Positions 20,222-28,277 are shown, counted from the stretch's first letter. The stretch is 41,170 nt of DNA from Granulosicoccus sp. (GCA_023301795.1 JALZVU010000085.1:1-41170), one strand, 5' to 3'. Numbers and translations are program-made. The notes: generated from the letters alone by a model not told the origin.

Positions 20222-21316
20222 TCACGGGGTTCCCAATGTACTTTCCCGCGCTACAACGTCGAAGCCAACATCTATCCGGTTTTCGGCGATGCTTATCCTG
20301 GAACCTTTGGATTTCTTGAGAAGCACCTTCGCTGCCTGTACACCAATTTCGAATCCGTCAACGGCTGTTGTTGTTAATGACGGCACGAGATGTTCACTGA
20401 AATCAAAACCACCGTGCCCAGCGATTGCCAAATCGTCGGGCACCCGAATTCCACGCCGCCTACATTCCATCATTGCCCCCATTGCTACCCGATCCGTCAA
20501 TGTCAGCACTGCATCTGCATCAGGAAACTGCTCTAGCAGTGCTGCTATTCCTTCTTTACCCGCTGAAACAGAGACAGGTTGCTCATGAAGGATGACATGA
20601 CGATGGTGCGCCTTATTGTATTGTTTGAGGCACTGCACAAACCCTTGATGCCGCTCGTGAGCGCGACGATCGGTCTCAGGCGGTGCGCCGATAAAGGCCA
20701 GACGCTGATAACCACAGGCAAGCAGGTGCTCAGCCATCAAGAATCCGAGTCGCCTGTGCGAAAACCCGACAACAGAACCAATGGCGTTTTCAGGCAAATC
20801 CCAAGTCTCTACGACTGGCACCCCAGCGCTAGACATAAGCTTGCGCCCACTATCCGAATGCGCACTATTAATGATGACAATTCCAGCTGGCCTACGACCC
20901 AGGATACTGCGCAACACCCGGATTTCATCGCTTTCAGAATAGAAATTTTCGCTGAGCAGCAGGTTAAAGCCTTCGCGGCGGAGCTCAGAAGACAAGCCGT
21001 CCACCGTGCGTACATGCCCTTCGAACGACAACGAGGGCAAAATGACAACAACGGTGTTTCCCTTACGGGTAGACATGTCAATGGCCGAGCTGTCGGGAAT
21101 ATAGTTGAGCTTTTCCACAGCTTTGTTCACCGCTTTGCGCGTTTTTTCAGCAACCCGATCAGGGGTGCGCAATGTGCGCGATACCGTCATGGACGATACA
21201 CCGGCAAGTGCTGCGACTTCGCTGATGGTAGCCGGAGTACGGGTAGCTTTTTTGGGCTTGGACGAATTGGCTTTGCTAGCAGCGGAGGCCGCGCTACTGG
21301 GTTTTCGTTTTTTCAT
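20222..21316 (-). CDS. LacI-family transcriptional regulator (GntR/IdnR-like)
   Basis: The DNA-binding helix-turn-helix ISEVAALAGVSSMTVSRTLR lies at about residues 32-51 and the hinge helix at about 78-90; the rest is a periplasmic-binding-protein-like effector domain. An unusual Lys/Ser/Ala-rich tail of about 29 residues precedes the HTH; the ATG with GAGG five bases upstream supports that start. It is embedded between the transporter and catabolic genes and probably controls them through the ATGTTA-N4-TAACAT sites. The likely effector is gluconate or another sugar acid (inference from neighbours). Confidence 0.92.
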   Translation of the reverse strand: MKKRKPSSAASAASKANSSKPKKATRTPATISEVAALAGVSSMTVSRTLRTPDRVAEKTRKAVNKAVEKLNYIPDSSAIDMSTRKGNTVVVILPSLSFEGHVRTVDGLSSELRREGFNLLLSENFYSESDEIRVLRSILGRRPAGIVIINSAHSDSGRKLMSSAGVPVVETWDLPENAIGSVVGFSHRRLGFLMAEHLLACGYQRLAFIGAPPETDRRAHERHQGFVQCLKQYNKAHHRHVILHEQPVSVSAGKEGIAALLEQFPDADAVLTLTDRVAMGAMMECRRRGIRVPDDLAIAGHGGFDFSEHLVPSLTTTAVDGFEIGVQAAKVLLKKSKGSRISIAENRIDVGFDVVARESTLGTP

Positions 21317-21522
21317 AACCTCACAAACATAAATTCCAACGTCGTTTCAGCCGTGGGCGCCATGTAACTCAAACACCTGCCTGACCATAAGGTATGGCCC
21401 GCCAACACAGTATACAGACCGCTTTGTCCATAACACAGCTGCGGTCATCGTACGGCTGCAATTTAGCCGCCTGAATAGAAATAAATACCCCTGATCAACA
21501 AACAACACTGAGGAACACAACC

Positions 21523-22650
21523 ATGCTCGATAATTCTTACAAGCTGCTGATTGGCACATACAGCCACATGGACGCATTGGCCCACCAACCTTATGCACCT
21601 GTGCGTGGTCAAGGCATCTATTCGATGACATTGAATCAGGATCTATCGCTACACCACAACGGTACGACAAATTCGATGAATCCTGCAGTATTGATTCCTC
21701 ACCCTGACAACAAGCACGTATACGCCATTCTGGAAACTATTCAGGATGAAGGTACTATCGAGCGATACAGCGTGGATAGCAACGCAAACCTGAAACTGGA
21801 AGATAGCTTCAAGGCCTCTGGACGCTCAACGTGTTACCTGGCTCTCTCGCCAGATCAAGATTGTGCCATTGTCATCAATTACTGGGACGCCATTGTAGAT
21901 GTCTGTCTTGTTGACAGAAATGGTCAACTGGCAGCTCCCCACCAAAGCTTCAAACAGTTCCACAGAGCTACTGATGATTGGCGGCAGGTGACTGATCGCG
22001 AAGATCATTGGGGAAATCGACAGGTAGGTCCACATGCACATTGTGCACACTTCTGGAACGACTGGGTTTTCATTCCTGACCTGGGAGAGAACGCGATTTT
22101 TCAGTACCGCTACGACAGCGAAAGCAAAACCATCAGCGAGGAAGTTCACATAGAGTTTGAGCCAGGTTCCGGCCCGAGACATATGGAAATGCACCCGACA
22201 TTGGACATTTGCTACGTGTCCAACGAACTGTTCAACACCGTCTGCGTTGCACGTCTTGATGCTTCAGAGCCTGATATGCTCAAACCAAGGCTTGTCCCCT
22301 TTCAGTATGAATCAACAGTTGATGACAGAGAAAAGACCAGTTATGTATCGGAAATAAAGCTCTCACCAGATGCAAGATTTCTCTATGTTTCCAACCGAGG
22401 TGACGATTCTATTGCCACGTTCAAAGTCAACGCCGACGGTAGCCTTGAGCGCACCGGTCTAACTTCAACGGGTGGCAAATTTCCACGCCACTTCTCGATA
22501 ACACCCTGTGGAAAAGCGGTAATAGCGTGTAATCAGGATTCAGGAAATGTGCGGGTTTTCAATCGTGATATTAGCAGCGGTGAGCTTACCCCTAGCGACA
22601 GCTCATTCGATGTACCCGCGCCGTGCTATGTCCGGTTTCTGCCAGTATGA
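21523..22650 (+). CDS. Lactonase family beta-propeller (6-phosphogluconolactonase-like)
   Basis: 375-residue protein of the seven-bladed propeller lactonase family (YbhE/Pgl type). Blade repeats are visible: HPDNKHVYAILE, LSPDQDCAIVINYW, MHPTLDICYVSNEL, LSPDARFLYVSNRGDDSIATF and ITPCGKAVIACNQDSGNVRVF. GPHAHCAHF and GSGPRHMEMHP carry the conserved His/Arg residues of the family. No signal peptide, so cytoplasmic. In this locus it probably opens an aldonolactone to the acid. First gene of a coupled trio: its stop overlaps the next start by four bases. GAGGAA precedes its ATG. Confidence 0.88.
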   Translation: MLDNSYKLLIGTYSHMDALAHQPYAPVRGQGIYSMTLNQDLSLHHNGTTNSMNPAVLIPHPDNKHVYAILETIQDEGTIERYSVDSNANLKLEDSFKASGRSTCYLALSPDQDCAIVINYWDAIVDVCLVDRNGQLAAPHQSFKQFHRATDDWRQVTDREDHWGNRQVGPHAHCAHFWNDWVFIPDLGENAIFQYRYDSESKTISEEVHIEFEPGSGPRHMEMHPTLDICYVSNELFNTVCVARLDASEPDMLKPRLVPFQYESTVDDREKTSYVSEIKLSPDARFLYVSNRGDDSIATFKVNADGSLERTGLTSTGGKFPRHFSITPCGKAVIACNQDSGNVRVFNRDISSGELTPSDSSFDVPAPCYVRFLPV

Positions 22651-23456
22651 TAGCGCCTCGCTTTTCAGCAAATATAGGTTTCTTGTGGCCTGAGCTGGAT
22701 TTTATCGATCGAATTCATGCTGCAAAAAAAGCAGGTTTTCAAGCTGTGGAATGTCATTTTCCCTATGAAGTTCCTGAATCTGACGTCAAGCAGGCATTGA
22801 ATGATACTGGCCTGCCCTTGATCGGATTAAACACTCAGCTGGGTATTAACGGCGCTGACGATTTTGGTGTTGCAGCACGACCTGATCGCGTGGACGAGGC
22901 ACGTGGCTATATTGATCAGGCTGTGGCGTATGCAATAGCAACTGACTGCAAAGCAATAAATGTGGTTCCCGGCAAGACAGGCCGAGCTGAAAACTGCGAA
23001 GAGACTTTTCGCGACAATCTCAGCTATGCCTGTAAGCATGCTGCTGCGGCCGGCATTAACATTCACATCGAACCGATCAATACTCGCGCAGCCCCAGGCT
23101 TTCATCTCACCACCATCGCACAGGCCATCGATACTATTCAAGGCGTTCAGGCTGACAATCTGAAGCTGATGTTTGATTGTTTCCACGTGCAGATTATGGA
23201 GGGTGATCTGGCCAACCATCTGCACAACGCCCTACCCCATATTGGACATATTCAAATTTCGGCTGTACATGACCGTGGGGAACCCGATACAGGAGAGATC
23301 AACTATGCGTGGTTGTTCAATTACCTGGCGACTATCGGGTGGAAAGGCTTCATCGGTGCCGAATACAAGCCTAGAACTTCAACAGATGAAGGACTCGTCT
23401 GGATGACACAATTCTCACACACTGACAATACAATGACGGAGCCAGGCAGAGCATGA
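22647..23456 (+). CDS. Hydroxypyruvate isomerase-like TIM-barrel protein
   Basis: 269 residues of the Hyi/OtnI group in the AP endonuclease 2-like TIM-barrel superfamily. Probable metal/catalytic residues: E142 (HIEPINTR), D177 (MFDCFH), Q203 (GHIQIS) and E239 (IGAEYKP), spaced as in E. coli Hyi. The ATG at 22647 overlaps the lactonase stop (ATGA); an upstream in-frame GTG at 22623 is less likely. Hyi interconverts hydroxypyruvate and tartronate semialdehyde; OtnI acts on 2-oxo-tetronates. Which applies here is open, as no kinase or aldolase of those routes is adjacent. Confidence 0.85.
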   Translation: MIAPRFSANIGFLWPELDFIDRIHAAKKAGFQAVECHFPYEVPESDVKQALNDTGLPLIGLNTQLGINGADDFGVAARPDRVDEARGYIDQAVAYAIATDCKAINVVPGKTGRAENCEETFRDNLSYACKHAAAAGINIHIEPINTRAAPGFHLTTIAQAIDTIQGVQADNLKLMFDCFHVQIMEGDLANHLHNALPHIGHIQISAVHDRGEPDTGEINYAWLFNYLATIGWKGFIGAEYKPRTSTDEGLVWMTQFSHTDNTMTEPGRA

Positions 23457-24208
23457 CAAGTGAAAAACAGGTAGTACTCGTTACTGGTGCAGGTTCCGGA
23501 ATTGGTCGTGAAGTGGCACTTGCCCTGACACAGGCTAACTTCACTGTGGCGATATGCGGTAGAAAAAAGCATTCGCTCGATGAGACAGTAAAACTTGCAG
23601 AAACTGCTGACTCCATATTCGCATATGAATGCGATGTGACTGATGAATCAGCGGTGGAAGACATGGTGAAGCAGATAGCAGCGCAGCATGGGCGTCTGGA
23701 TGGTGTATTTAACAATGCCGGTACAAACGTACCTGCAATGAGCATCGATGAACTCACACTTGCGCAATGGAAGCAGGTTATTGATGTCAACCTGACTGGT
23801 GCATTTATCGTTGCTCGCGCAGCCTTTCGGCAAATGCGGGCACAGTCCCCACAGGGCGGTCGTATTGTGAATAACGGATCTATCTCAGCGCATGTGCCTC
23901 GGCCGGGCTCTGTGCCATATACGGTATCCAAGCACGCCATTACAGGTTTAACGCGCACACTGTCACTCGATGGTCGAGCGTTCAATATCGCTTGTGGTCA
24001 AATTGACATAGGCAACGCCGCTTCTGCGATGACTGAACAGATCAGCGCAGGCATTGTTCAAGCCGACGGTTCGGTGAAATCCGAGCCAACCATGAACGTT
24101 ATTCATATCGCTGACGCAGTAGTGAACATGATGGGCTTGCCACTCAGCGCAAACGTGCAGTTTATGACCATCATGGCTAGTGGCATGCCGTTTATTGGTC
24201 GCGGTTAG
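23453..24208 (+). CDS. Short-chain dehydrogenase/reductase
   Basis: Classical SDR of 251 residues. NAD(P)-binding TGAGSGIG at 11-18, NNAG at 87-90, catalytic S143, Y156 and K160 (YTVSK). Its ATG overlaps the preceding stop by four bases, so it belongs to the lactonase-isomerase-SDR operon. Substrate unknown; oxidation of a sugar or sugar acid is likely from context. Confidence 0.9.
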   Translation: MTSEKQVVLVTGAGSGIGREVALALTQANFTVAICGRKKHSLDETVKLAETADSIFAYECDVTDESAVEDMVKQIAAQHGRLDGVFNNAGTNVPAMSIDELTLAQWKQVIDVNLTGAFIVARAAFRQMRAQSPQGGRIVNNGSISAHVPRPGSVPYTVSKHAITGLTRTLSLDGRAFNIACGQIDIGNAASAMTEQISAGIVQADGSVKSEPTMNVIHIADAVVNMMGLPLSANVQFMTIMASGMPFIGRG

Positions 24209-24222
24209 CAGATTATTAAAGC

Positions 24223-24254
24223 ATGCGCGGCGTGACGCTATTGTTGCCGCGCAT
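24223..24254. terminator. Bidirectional hairpin between convergent genes
   Basis: ATGCGCGGC and GCCGCGCAT form a perfect 9-bp stem around a 14-nt loop, between the stops of the SDR (plus) and the GNAT gene (minus). T-runs are short on both sides. Confidence 0.65.
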
Positions 24255-24264
24255 ACTGCTTACA

Positions 24265-24696
24265 CTAGCCTGAATCTTTCAGCGACAGGCTCATCCTGAT
24301 ATAAGGAACATCGCTCTTGTAAAATCGCTCCCCTTCCGGGGCCATGTTAAAACGCCTGTAAAAATCTATCGCCGCTTCTCTGGCATCACACCAAAATAGC
24401 TCATCATCACTATTGGCTAGTTGCATAAGGATATGCTCCAGCATCTGAGTGCCAATACCGACGCCTTGATATTCAGTTGCAGTAGCAAATTTTCTCAGTC
24501 TCGCTATATTTTTATTACGAAATACCGAAGCTACGCAGACCAGCGTGTTGTCAATGTAAGCACCAAAGTGCCAGGCATCCTCATCGCCCTCCACCCGACA
24601 AAACTCAGGACTTTTATTTGGCCAGAGCACTTTGTTACGCATGGCAATCGTGTCTTGCCAATGAATTCGCTTGATGTCCAGTCTAAGAGGCGTCAT
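24265..24696 (-). CDS. GNAT family N-acetyltransferase
   Basis: 143 residues with the acetyl-CoA-binding motif A in TEYQGVGIGTQMLEHIL (about residues 73-89) and a C-terminal DFYRRFNMAPEGERFYKSDVPYI typical of GNAT proteins. The substrate is unknown. AGGA lies about 10 bases before the ATG. The gap of 95 bp to the upstream idnD-like gene holds a 12-bp palindrome. Confidence 0.85.
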   Translation of the reverse strand: MTPLRLDIKRIHWQDTIAMRNKVLWPNKSPEFCRVEGDEDAWHFGAYIDNTLVCVASVFRNKNIARLRKFATATEYQGVGIGTQMLEHILMQLANSDDELFWCDAREAAIDFYRRFNMAPEGERFYKSDVPYIRMSLSLKDSG

Positions 24697-24757
24697 GTAT
24701 CATCCTGTGAATTTTCACCTCCTGATGAAGGTTACTGACGCCTCTATTGTGTCATGT

Positions 24758-24769
24758 ATTGTCGACAAT
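24758..24769. promoter_or_regulatory. Palindromic candidate operator upstream of the GNAT gene
   Basis: ATTGTCGACAAT is a perfect 12-bp palindrome in the 95-bp gap between the idnD-like stop and the GNAT start (both minus). It differs from the two LacI-type sites of this block, so a different regulator is implied if it functions. Confidence 0.4.
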
Positions 24770-24791
24770 CAAATCTGTTCGCATATTAAGA

Positions 24792-25823
24792 TCAGCAGAA
24801 CTTGATCTGGCTTTTCATGGCCTGACTTCTGTCAGCAGCAAGTATAAAGGCCTGTTCTGCATTATCCAGTGGTGTTGTATGCGTAATTAATGACTTAGTG
24901 TCGATAAGATCATTGAGCATCAGCTGTACCGCCATCTCAAATTCAGTGTGGAAACGAAAGGATCCTCTAAGTTGCAGCTCCTTGGCGGTGATTTGCATCA
25001 TGGGTAACAACATGTCACCGCTGAGACCTAACTGCATGATGATCCCTCCAGGACGCAACGCGCTAATACCACTGTGCAACGCTGATACAGCACCAGAACA
25101 TTCAAACATGACATCAAAATAGCCCTTGTTAGCACTGTATTTTTCAAGTGCCTCTGGATTATCACCAGTATTCACAACATGATCAGCGCCAGCATTTTTG
25201 CCATGTTCCAATGCATGAGGTGACAAATCGGTTACCGTTATCTCGACTGCCCCTGCTCGTCGCGCGGCCAGAATGCACAACGCACCAATCGGACCGCAAC
25301 CCGTAATAAGCACGCGTTTGCCAAGCAAGTTTCCAGCGTTACGAACAGCGTGTAGGGTCACCGCGAGTGGTTCGGCCATTGCAGCCTCACCCGGACTCAA
25401 ACCGTTTGCCTTCACGCATTGAGCAGCATTCGCATTCAACACTTGCCGGAACGCGCCTTGTATGTGCGGAAACGGCATAGCAGAACCGTAAAATTGCATG
25501 TTCAAACACTGATTATGCAGAGCTTCTGTACAGTATTGGCAAACCCCGCAAGGTCTTGATGGAGAGACTGCTACCAGATCGCCTTCAACAAACCCTTGCA
25601 CATCATCTCCAACAACACGCACATGGCCGGCAACTTCATGCCCCAGAATCATTGGTTCACGAAGAGTGATAGAACCAAAGCCCCCATGGTTGTAATAATG
25701 TAAATCCGAACCACAGACTCCTCCAGTATGAATTTCTATTTGTAGCTGCCCCTTGCCAGGATGCTCAACTTCCTGTTCTTCAATGCGTAGATCTTTCGCA
25801 CCATTAATCACTATTGCTTTCAT
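24792..25823 (-). CDS. idnD: L-idonate 5-dehydrogenase-like zinc alcohol dehydrogenase
   Basis: Medium-chain dehydrogenase of 343 residues (E. coli IdnD 343). Catalytic zinc ligands C37 (GGVCGSDLHYY), H62 and E63 (GHEVAGH); structural zinc C92, C95, C98 and C106; nucleotide fold near VLITGCGPIGALC (about 170-182). Similarity to IdnD runs along the whole chain, e.g. NQCLNMQFYGSAMPFPHIQGAF and ELQLRGSFRFHTEF. Predicted to oxidise L-idonate to 5-keto-D-gluconate. Divergent from the idnO-like gene, with a LacI-type operator between. Sorbitol- or threonine-dehydrogenase activity is the alternative. Confidence 0.87.
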   Translation of the reverse strand: MKAIVINGAKDLRIEEQEVEHPGKGQLQIEIHTGGVCGSDLHYYNHGGFGSITLREPMILGHEVAGHVRVVGDDVQGFVEGDLVAVSPSRPCGVCQYCTEALHNQCLNMQFYGSAMPFPHIQGAFRQVLNANAAQCVKANGLSPGEAAMAEPLAVTLHAVRNAGNLLGKRVLITGCGPIGALCILAARRAGAVEITVTDLSPHALEHGKNAGADHVVNTGDNPEALEKYSANKGYFDVMFECSGAVSALHSGISALRPGGIIMQLGLSGDMLLPMMQITAKELQLRGSFRFHTEFEMAVQLMLNDLIDTKSLITHTTPLDNAEQAFILAADRSQAMKSQIKFC

Positions 25824-25967
25824 TTAAATAAATCGTTCCACGTCGAATGATCAAAAAACACACGCAACCCGGCGCACAACTTCCAGAACATTCTTTGAAC
25901 CTGGGCTGGACTAGAGATTCGCGAGTGGACAGAGTTGCGGGACATCGTGCAAGAGGTTAGACTATAA

Positions 25968-25983
25968 ATGTTAACGCTAACAT
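25968..25983. promoter_or_regulatory. LacI-family operator 2
   Basis: ATGTTAACGCTAACAT has the same ATGTTA/TAACAT arms as the site at 15433-15448, with an ACGC centre. A minus-strand promoter for idnD overlaps it: -10 TATGTT (25979-25984) and -35 TTGCTA (26001-26006), 16 bp apart. On the plus strand TATAAA (25964-25969) also abuts it. One bound regulator could control both divergent genes. Confidence 0.75.
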
Positions 25984-26104
25984 AGCATGATTTACAAACA
26001 TAGCAAACATGCTAATCCGCAAGCTGCGATCGATCCATTTCGCTTTTTTGCGAAATAAATTTCCACCATTCGCCCACTCCACCACATCAAATTGTTGCTT
26101 CACA

Positions 26105-26899
26105 ATGAGCGAGACTCACCAATCCATGCACAAGACGTTATCGCTATTCGATCTCACCGGTAAAACCGCACTCATTACTGGCTCATCTCAAGGCATTGGT
26201 TTTGCACTTGCTCAAGGACTTCTGGAGGCTGGTGCTAACGTGGTGCTAAACGGCCGTGACGAGCAAAAGCTTGATACTGCAGTACAGAAGCTGAGTATCC
26301 ATGCAGGACAGTGCCATCAGCTAGCATTCGATGTTACCGATCACGACGCGTGCTCACAATCAATCAACCGGTTTGAAACTGATGTGGGGCCTATTGATAT
26401 TCTGGTAAACAACGCTGGTATGCAACATCGAACACCGCTGGAAGATTTTGACCCAGCGATGTTTGATAAATTGTTGCAAACCAATGTCACATCCGTATTT
26501 AACGTAGGTCAGGCAGTTGCCAGGCATATGATCAAACGCCGCGCTGGCAAAATAATCAATATCGGATCTATACAAACCTCACTGGCTCGTCCAGGCATCG
26601 CGCCTTACACAGCTACGAAAGGGGCTGTCGGCAATCTCACTAAAGGTATGGCCACCGACTGGGCTCAATACGGTTTACAAATTAATGCAATTGCACCTGG
26701 GTACTTTGACACGCCGTTAAACGCTGCTCTGGTGGCTGATGAAGAATTCAGCCAATGGGTTGCCAAGCGCACACCCACGGGACGTTGGGGACAACTGCCA
26801 GAGCTTGTCGGCGCATGCACTTTTCTGTCATCGCCCGCATCCAGTTTTGTGAACGGACATGTACTGTATGTTGATGGCGGTATGTCCGCATGTCTCTAG
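26105..26899 (+). CDS. idnO: Gluconate 5-dehydrogenase-like SDR (IdnO type)
   Basis: SDR predicted to interconvert 5-keto-D-gluconate and D-gluconate. It follows E. coli IdnO closely: LFDLTGKTALITGSSQGIG, GPIDILVNNAGMQHR, KIINIGSIQTSLARPGIAPYTATKGAVG (catalytic Ser, Tyr, Lys) and IAPGYFDTPL, ending SFVNGHVLYVDGGM. Start ATG 26105 gives 264 aa; ATG 26126 (MHKTLSLFDLTG) is also possible; the frame upstream of 26105 is not family-like. Divergent from idnD and followed by a terminator. Confidence 0.88.
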   Translation: MSETHQSMHKTLSLFDLTGKTALITGSSQGIGFALAQGLLEAGANVVLNGRDEQKLDTAVQKLSIHAGQCHQLAFDVTDHDACSQSINRFETDVGPIDILVNNAGMQHRTPLEDFDPAMFDKLLQTNVTSVFNVGQAVARHMIKRRAGKIINIGSIQTSLARPGIAPYTATKGAVGNLTKGMATDWAQYGLQINAIAPGYFDTPLNAALVADEEFSQWVAKRTPTGRWGQLPELVGACTFLSSPASSFVNGHVLYVDGGMSACL

Positions 26900-26918
26900 C
26901 CTGAACTATTCACGATAT

Positions 26919-26946
26919 CACCCGATCCTCCTGAAAAGATCGGGTG
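26919..26946 (+). terminator. Hairpin terminator after the idnO-like gene
   Basis: CACCCGATC and GATCGGGTG form a perfect 9-bp stem with a 10-nt loop, 20 bp past the stop. The following TGTCGTTT has only a short T-tract. The rest of the 232-bp gap to the next gene shows nothing else. Confidence 0.65.
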
Positions 26947-27131
26947 TGTCGTTTATAGCCCGCAGTAGAAAACTGTGACCCAAGGCGACTAAATATCTGT
27001 TTTCTGTGATCAGGGACAACAAGCATCTCCCCCATCAAAACGTATTCTACGGGCTTACCCGGTTACGCCTGACTCGACACCAGCGACGTCAGACACATTG
27101 CCGGCAGTGAACGCCAAACGGAGTATACATT

Positions 27132-27737
27132 GTGTCTTTCGAACATCAGTTCACTCACGGTATCGCTTACCGGGCCCACTTTGATCCTTCGTTCAAACTC
27201 GATGATGAAGCCAGCCGCGTGTTAGAAAACACCTTTGCGCAAACCAGTAGCAAGGCGATGGAGGAGCCGTTTTTCAGCATTCGACAATCAGTTTGCTCGC
27301 AGGCCGCAATTTACGCTGCAGATCAGGCCTCTGCTCACTTCGCTTATCAATGCCTTGCGGATAGTCATACGTTTTTACAGGCTTGCCTTGAACACAACAT
27401 CGTCAACCCGCGATATATGACACTCACTGTTGGAGATGTCTCGCTTGATGGTCAACGATTGTTCAACGCCTCCCGTACAACTATCGGTACTGCAGTGGAA
27501 AAAGGTATCAGCACGGCTGATGAACCGACATTTCACGTCTGGCTGACGCTGGCTGATATGACCGTTATCGACCTGACGCTTGTGCGACAGCTAGCAGCAT
27601 CCGGCAAACTCCCGGAACCAGCAGATGCCGATGCATGGCTAACGGTATGGCGGCAGGAGCGCAAGGGTAGATTCGACTATCACCCTATACTCATCGATGA
27701 TGACTTTCTGAGTCGCCTGCAGCGACCGAGCCATTAG
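27132..27737 (+). CDS. Protein of unknown function (201 aa)
   Basis: I do not recognise this protein. It starts at GTG 27132, with CGGAG nine bases upstream, which makes translation credible. It is soluble, without signal peptide or membrane helix, moderately acidic, and mixed alpha/beta by eye. Segments such as FSIRQSVCSQAAIYAADQASAHFAY suggest helices; the middle has RYMTLTVGDVSLDGQRLFNASRTT and FHVWLTLADMTVIDLTL. It is the last gene of the block between lapB and ihfB, and is convergent with ihfB (52 bp apart). A link to the sugar-acid genes is not shown. Confidence 0.75.
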   Translation: MSFEHQFTHGIAYRAHFDPSFKLDDEASRVLENTFAQTSSKAMEEPFFSIRQSVCSQAAIYAADQASAHFAYQCLADSHTFLQACLEHNIVNPRYMTLTVGDVSLDGQRLFNASRTTIGTAVEKGISTADEPTFHVWLTLADMTVIDLTLVRQLAASGKLPEPADADAWLTVWRQERKGRFDYHPILIDDDFLSRLQRPSH

Positions 27738-27789
27738 GACGCTCGTTTTCGCTCGATCATCCTACCCTCGGACAGCCCCCAAGGCACTA

Positions 27790-28149
27790 TCACTCAATAA
27801 GATCATCATCGTGCTCAGAGGGATCATTCACACCTCCGGTGCCATTATTCACTCGCTCACGCAACTCTTTGCCAGGTTTGAAATGGGGCACGTGCTTACC
27901 GCGTAAAGCGACGGCGTCACCTGATTTAGGGTTACGACCGATGCGTGGTTCGCGAAAGTGCAGACTGAAGCTGCCGAAACCACGAATTTCTATGCGATCC
28001 CCACCAGCCAGTTCAGCACTCATCTTTTCAAGAATGCTTTTCACCGCCAGCTCCACATCCTTGGGTGGGAGATGACTTTGATTGCGAGCTAGCGACTCTA
28101 TCAGATCAGATTTTGTCAGGCTTCTGTCTGCCCCAGACCTATCGCTCAT
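27790..28149 (-). CDS. ihfB: Integration host factor subunit beta
   Basis: DNA-bending nucleoid protein of the HU/IHF family, 119 residues. The core is typical: [46 protein letters not shown], and [15 protein letters not shown]. An acidic tail of about 20 residues (ending HDDDLIE) makes it longer than E. coli IhfB (94), and the first 10 residues are also extra. AGGTGG precedes the ATG. It lies downstream of rpsA as usual but has its own promoter after a terminator. Confidence 0.95.
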   Translation of the reverse strand: MSDRSGADRSLTKSDLIESLARNQSHLPPKDVELAVKSILEKMSAELAGGDRIEIRGFGSFSLHFREPRIGRNPKSGDAVALRGKHVPHFKPGKELRERVNNGTGGVNDPSEHDDDLIE

Positions 28150-28241
28150 CTTCCACCTGTGATTTTTATGATCGCATCTGTTGTGTTTGTCCTACTCGTA
28201 GCGCGATGGCATGATCTGCAAGACATCGTGCACGCCGCCCT

Positions 28242-28277
28242 ATAGTGTACTGTAAAACACTAACAATCAATAACTTA
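28242..28277 (-). promoter_or_regulatory. ihfB promoter with IHF binding site
   Basis: Minus-strand -35 TTGATT (28265-28270), 17-bp spacer, -10 CACTAT (28242-28247). On the plus strand AATCAATAACTTA (28265-28277) fits the IHF consensus WATCAANNNNTTR at every position and covers the -35. IHF is known to autoregulate its beta-subunit gene in E. coli. Confidence 0.6.

Noticed and set aside
20579-21367. 262-codon open frame antisense to the LacI-family gene
   Set aside because: The opposite strand encodes a clear LacI protein with HTH and effector domain; this translation has no family features and no good start signal.
23371-23985. 204-codon frame antisense to the SDR gene
   Set aside because: It overlaps an SDR with intact catalytic residues and is a composition shadow rich in Ser, Thr and Cys.
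14166-26912. 12-bp exact repeat CTGAACTATTCA near both ends of the inserted block (14166-14177 and 26901-26912), as possible insertion marks
   Set aside because: Dozens of 12-bp matches are expected by chance in 41 kb, and the second copy is not at the junction with ihfB.
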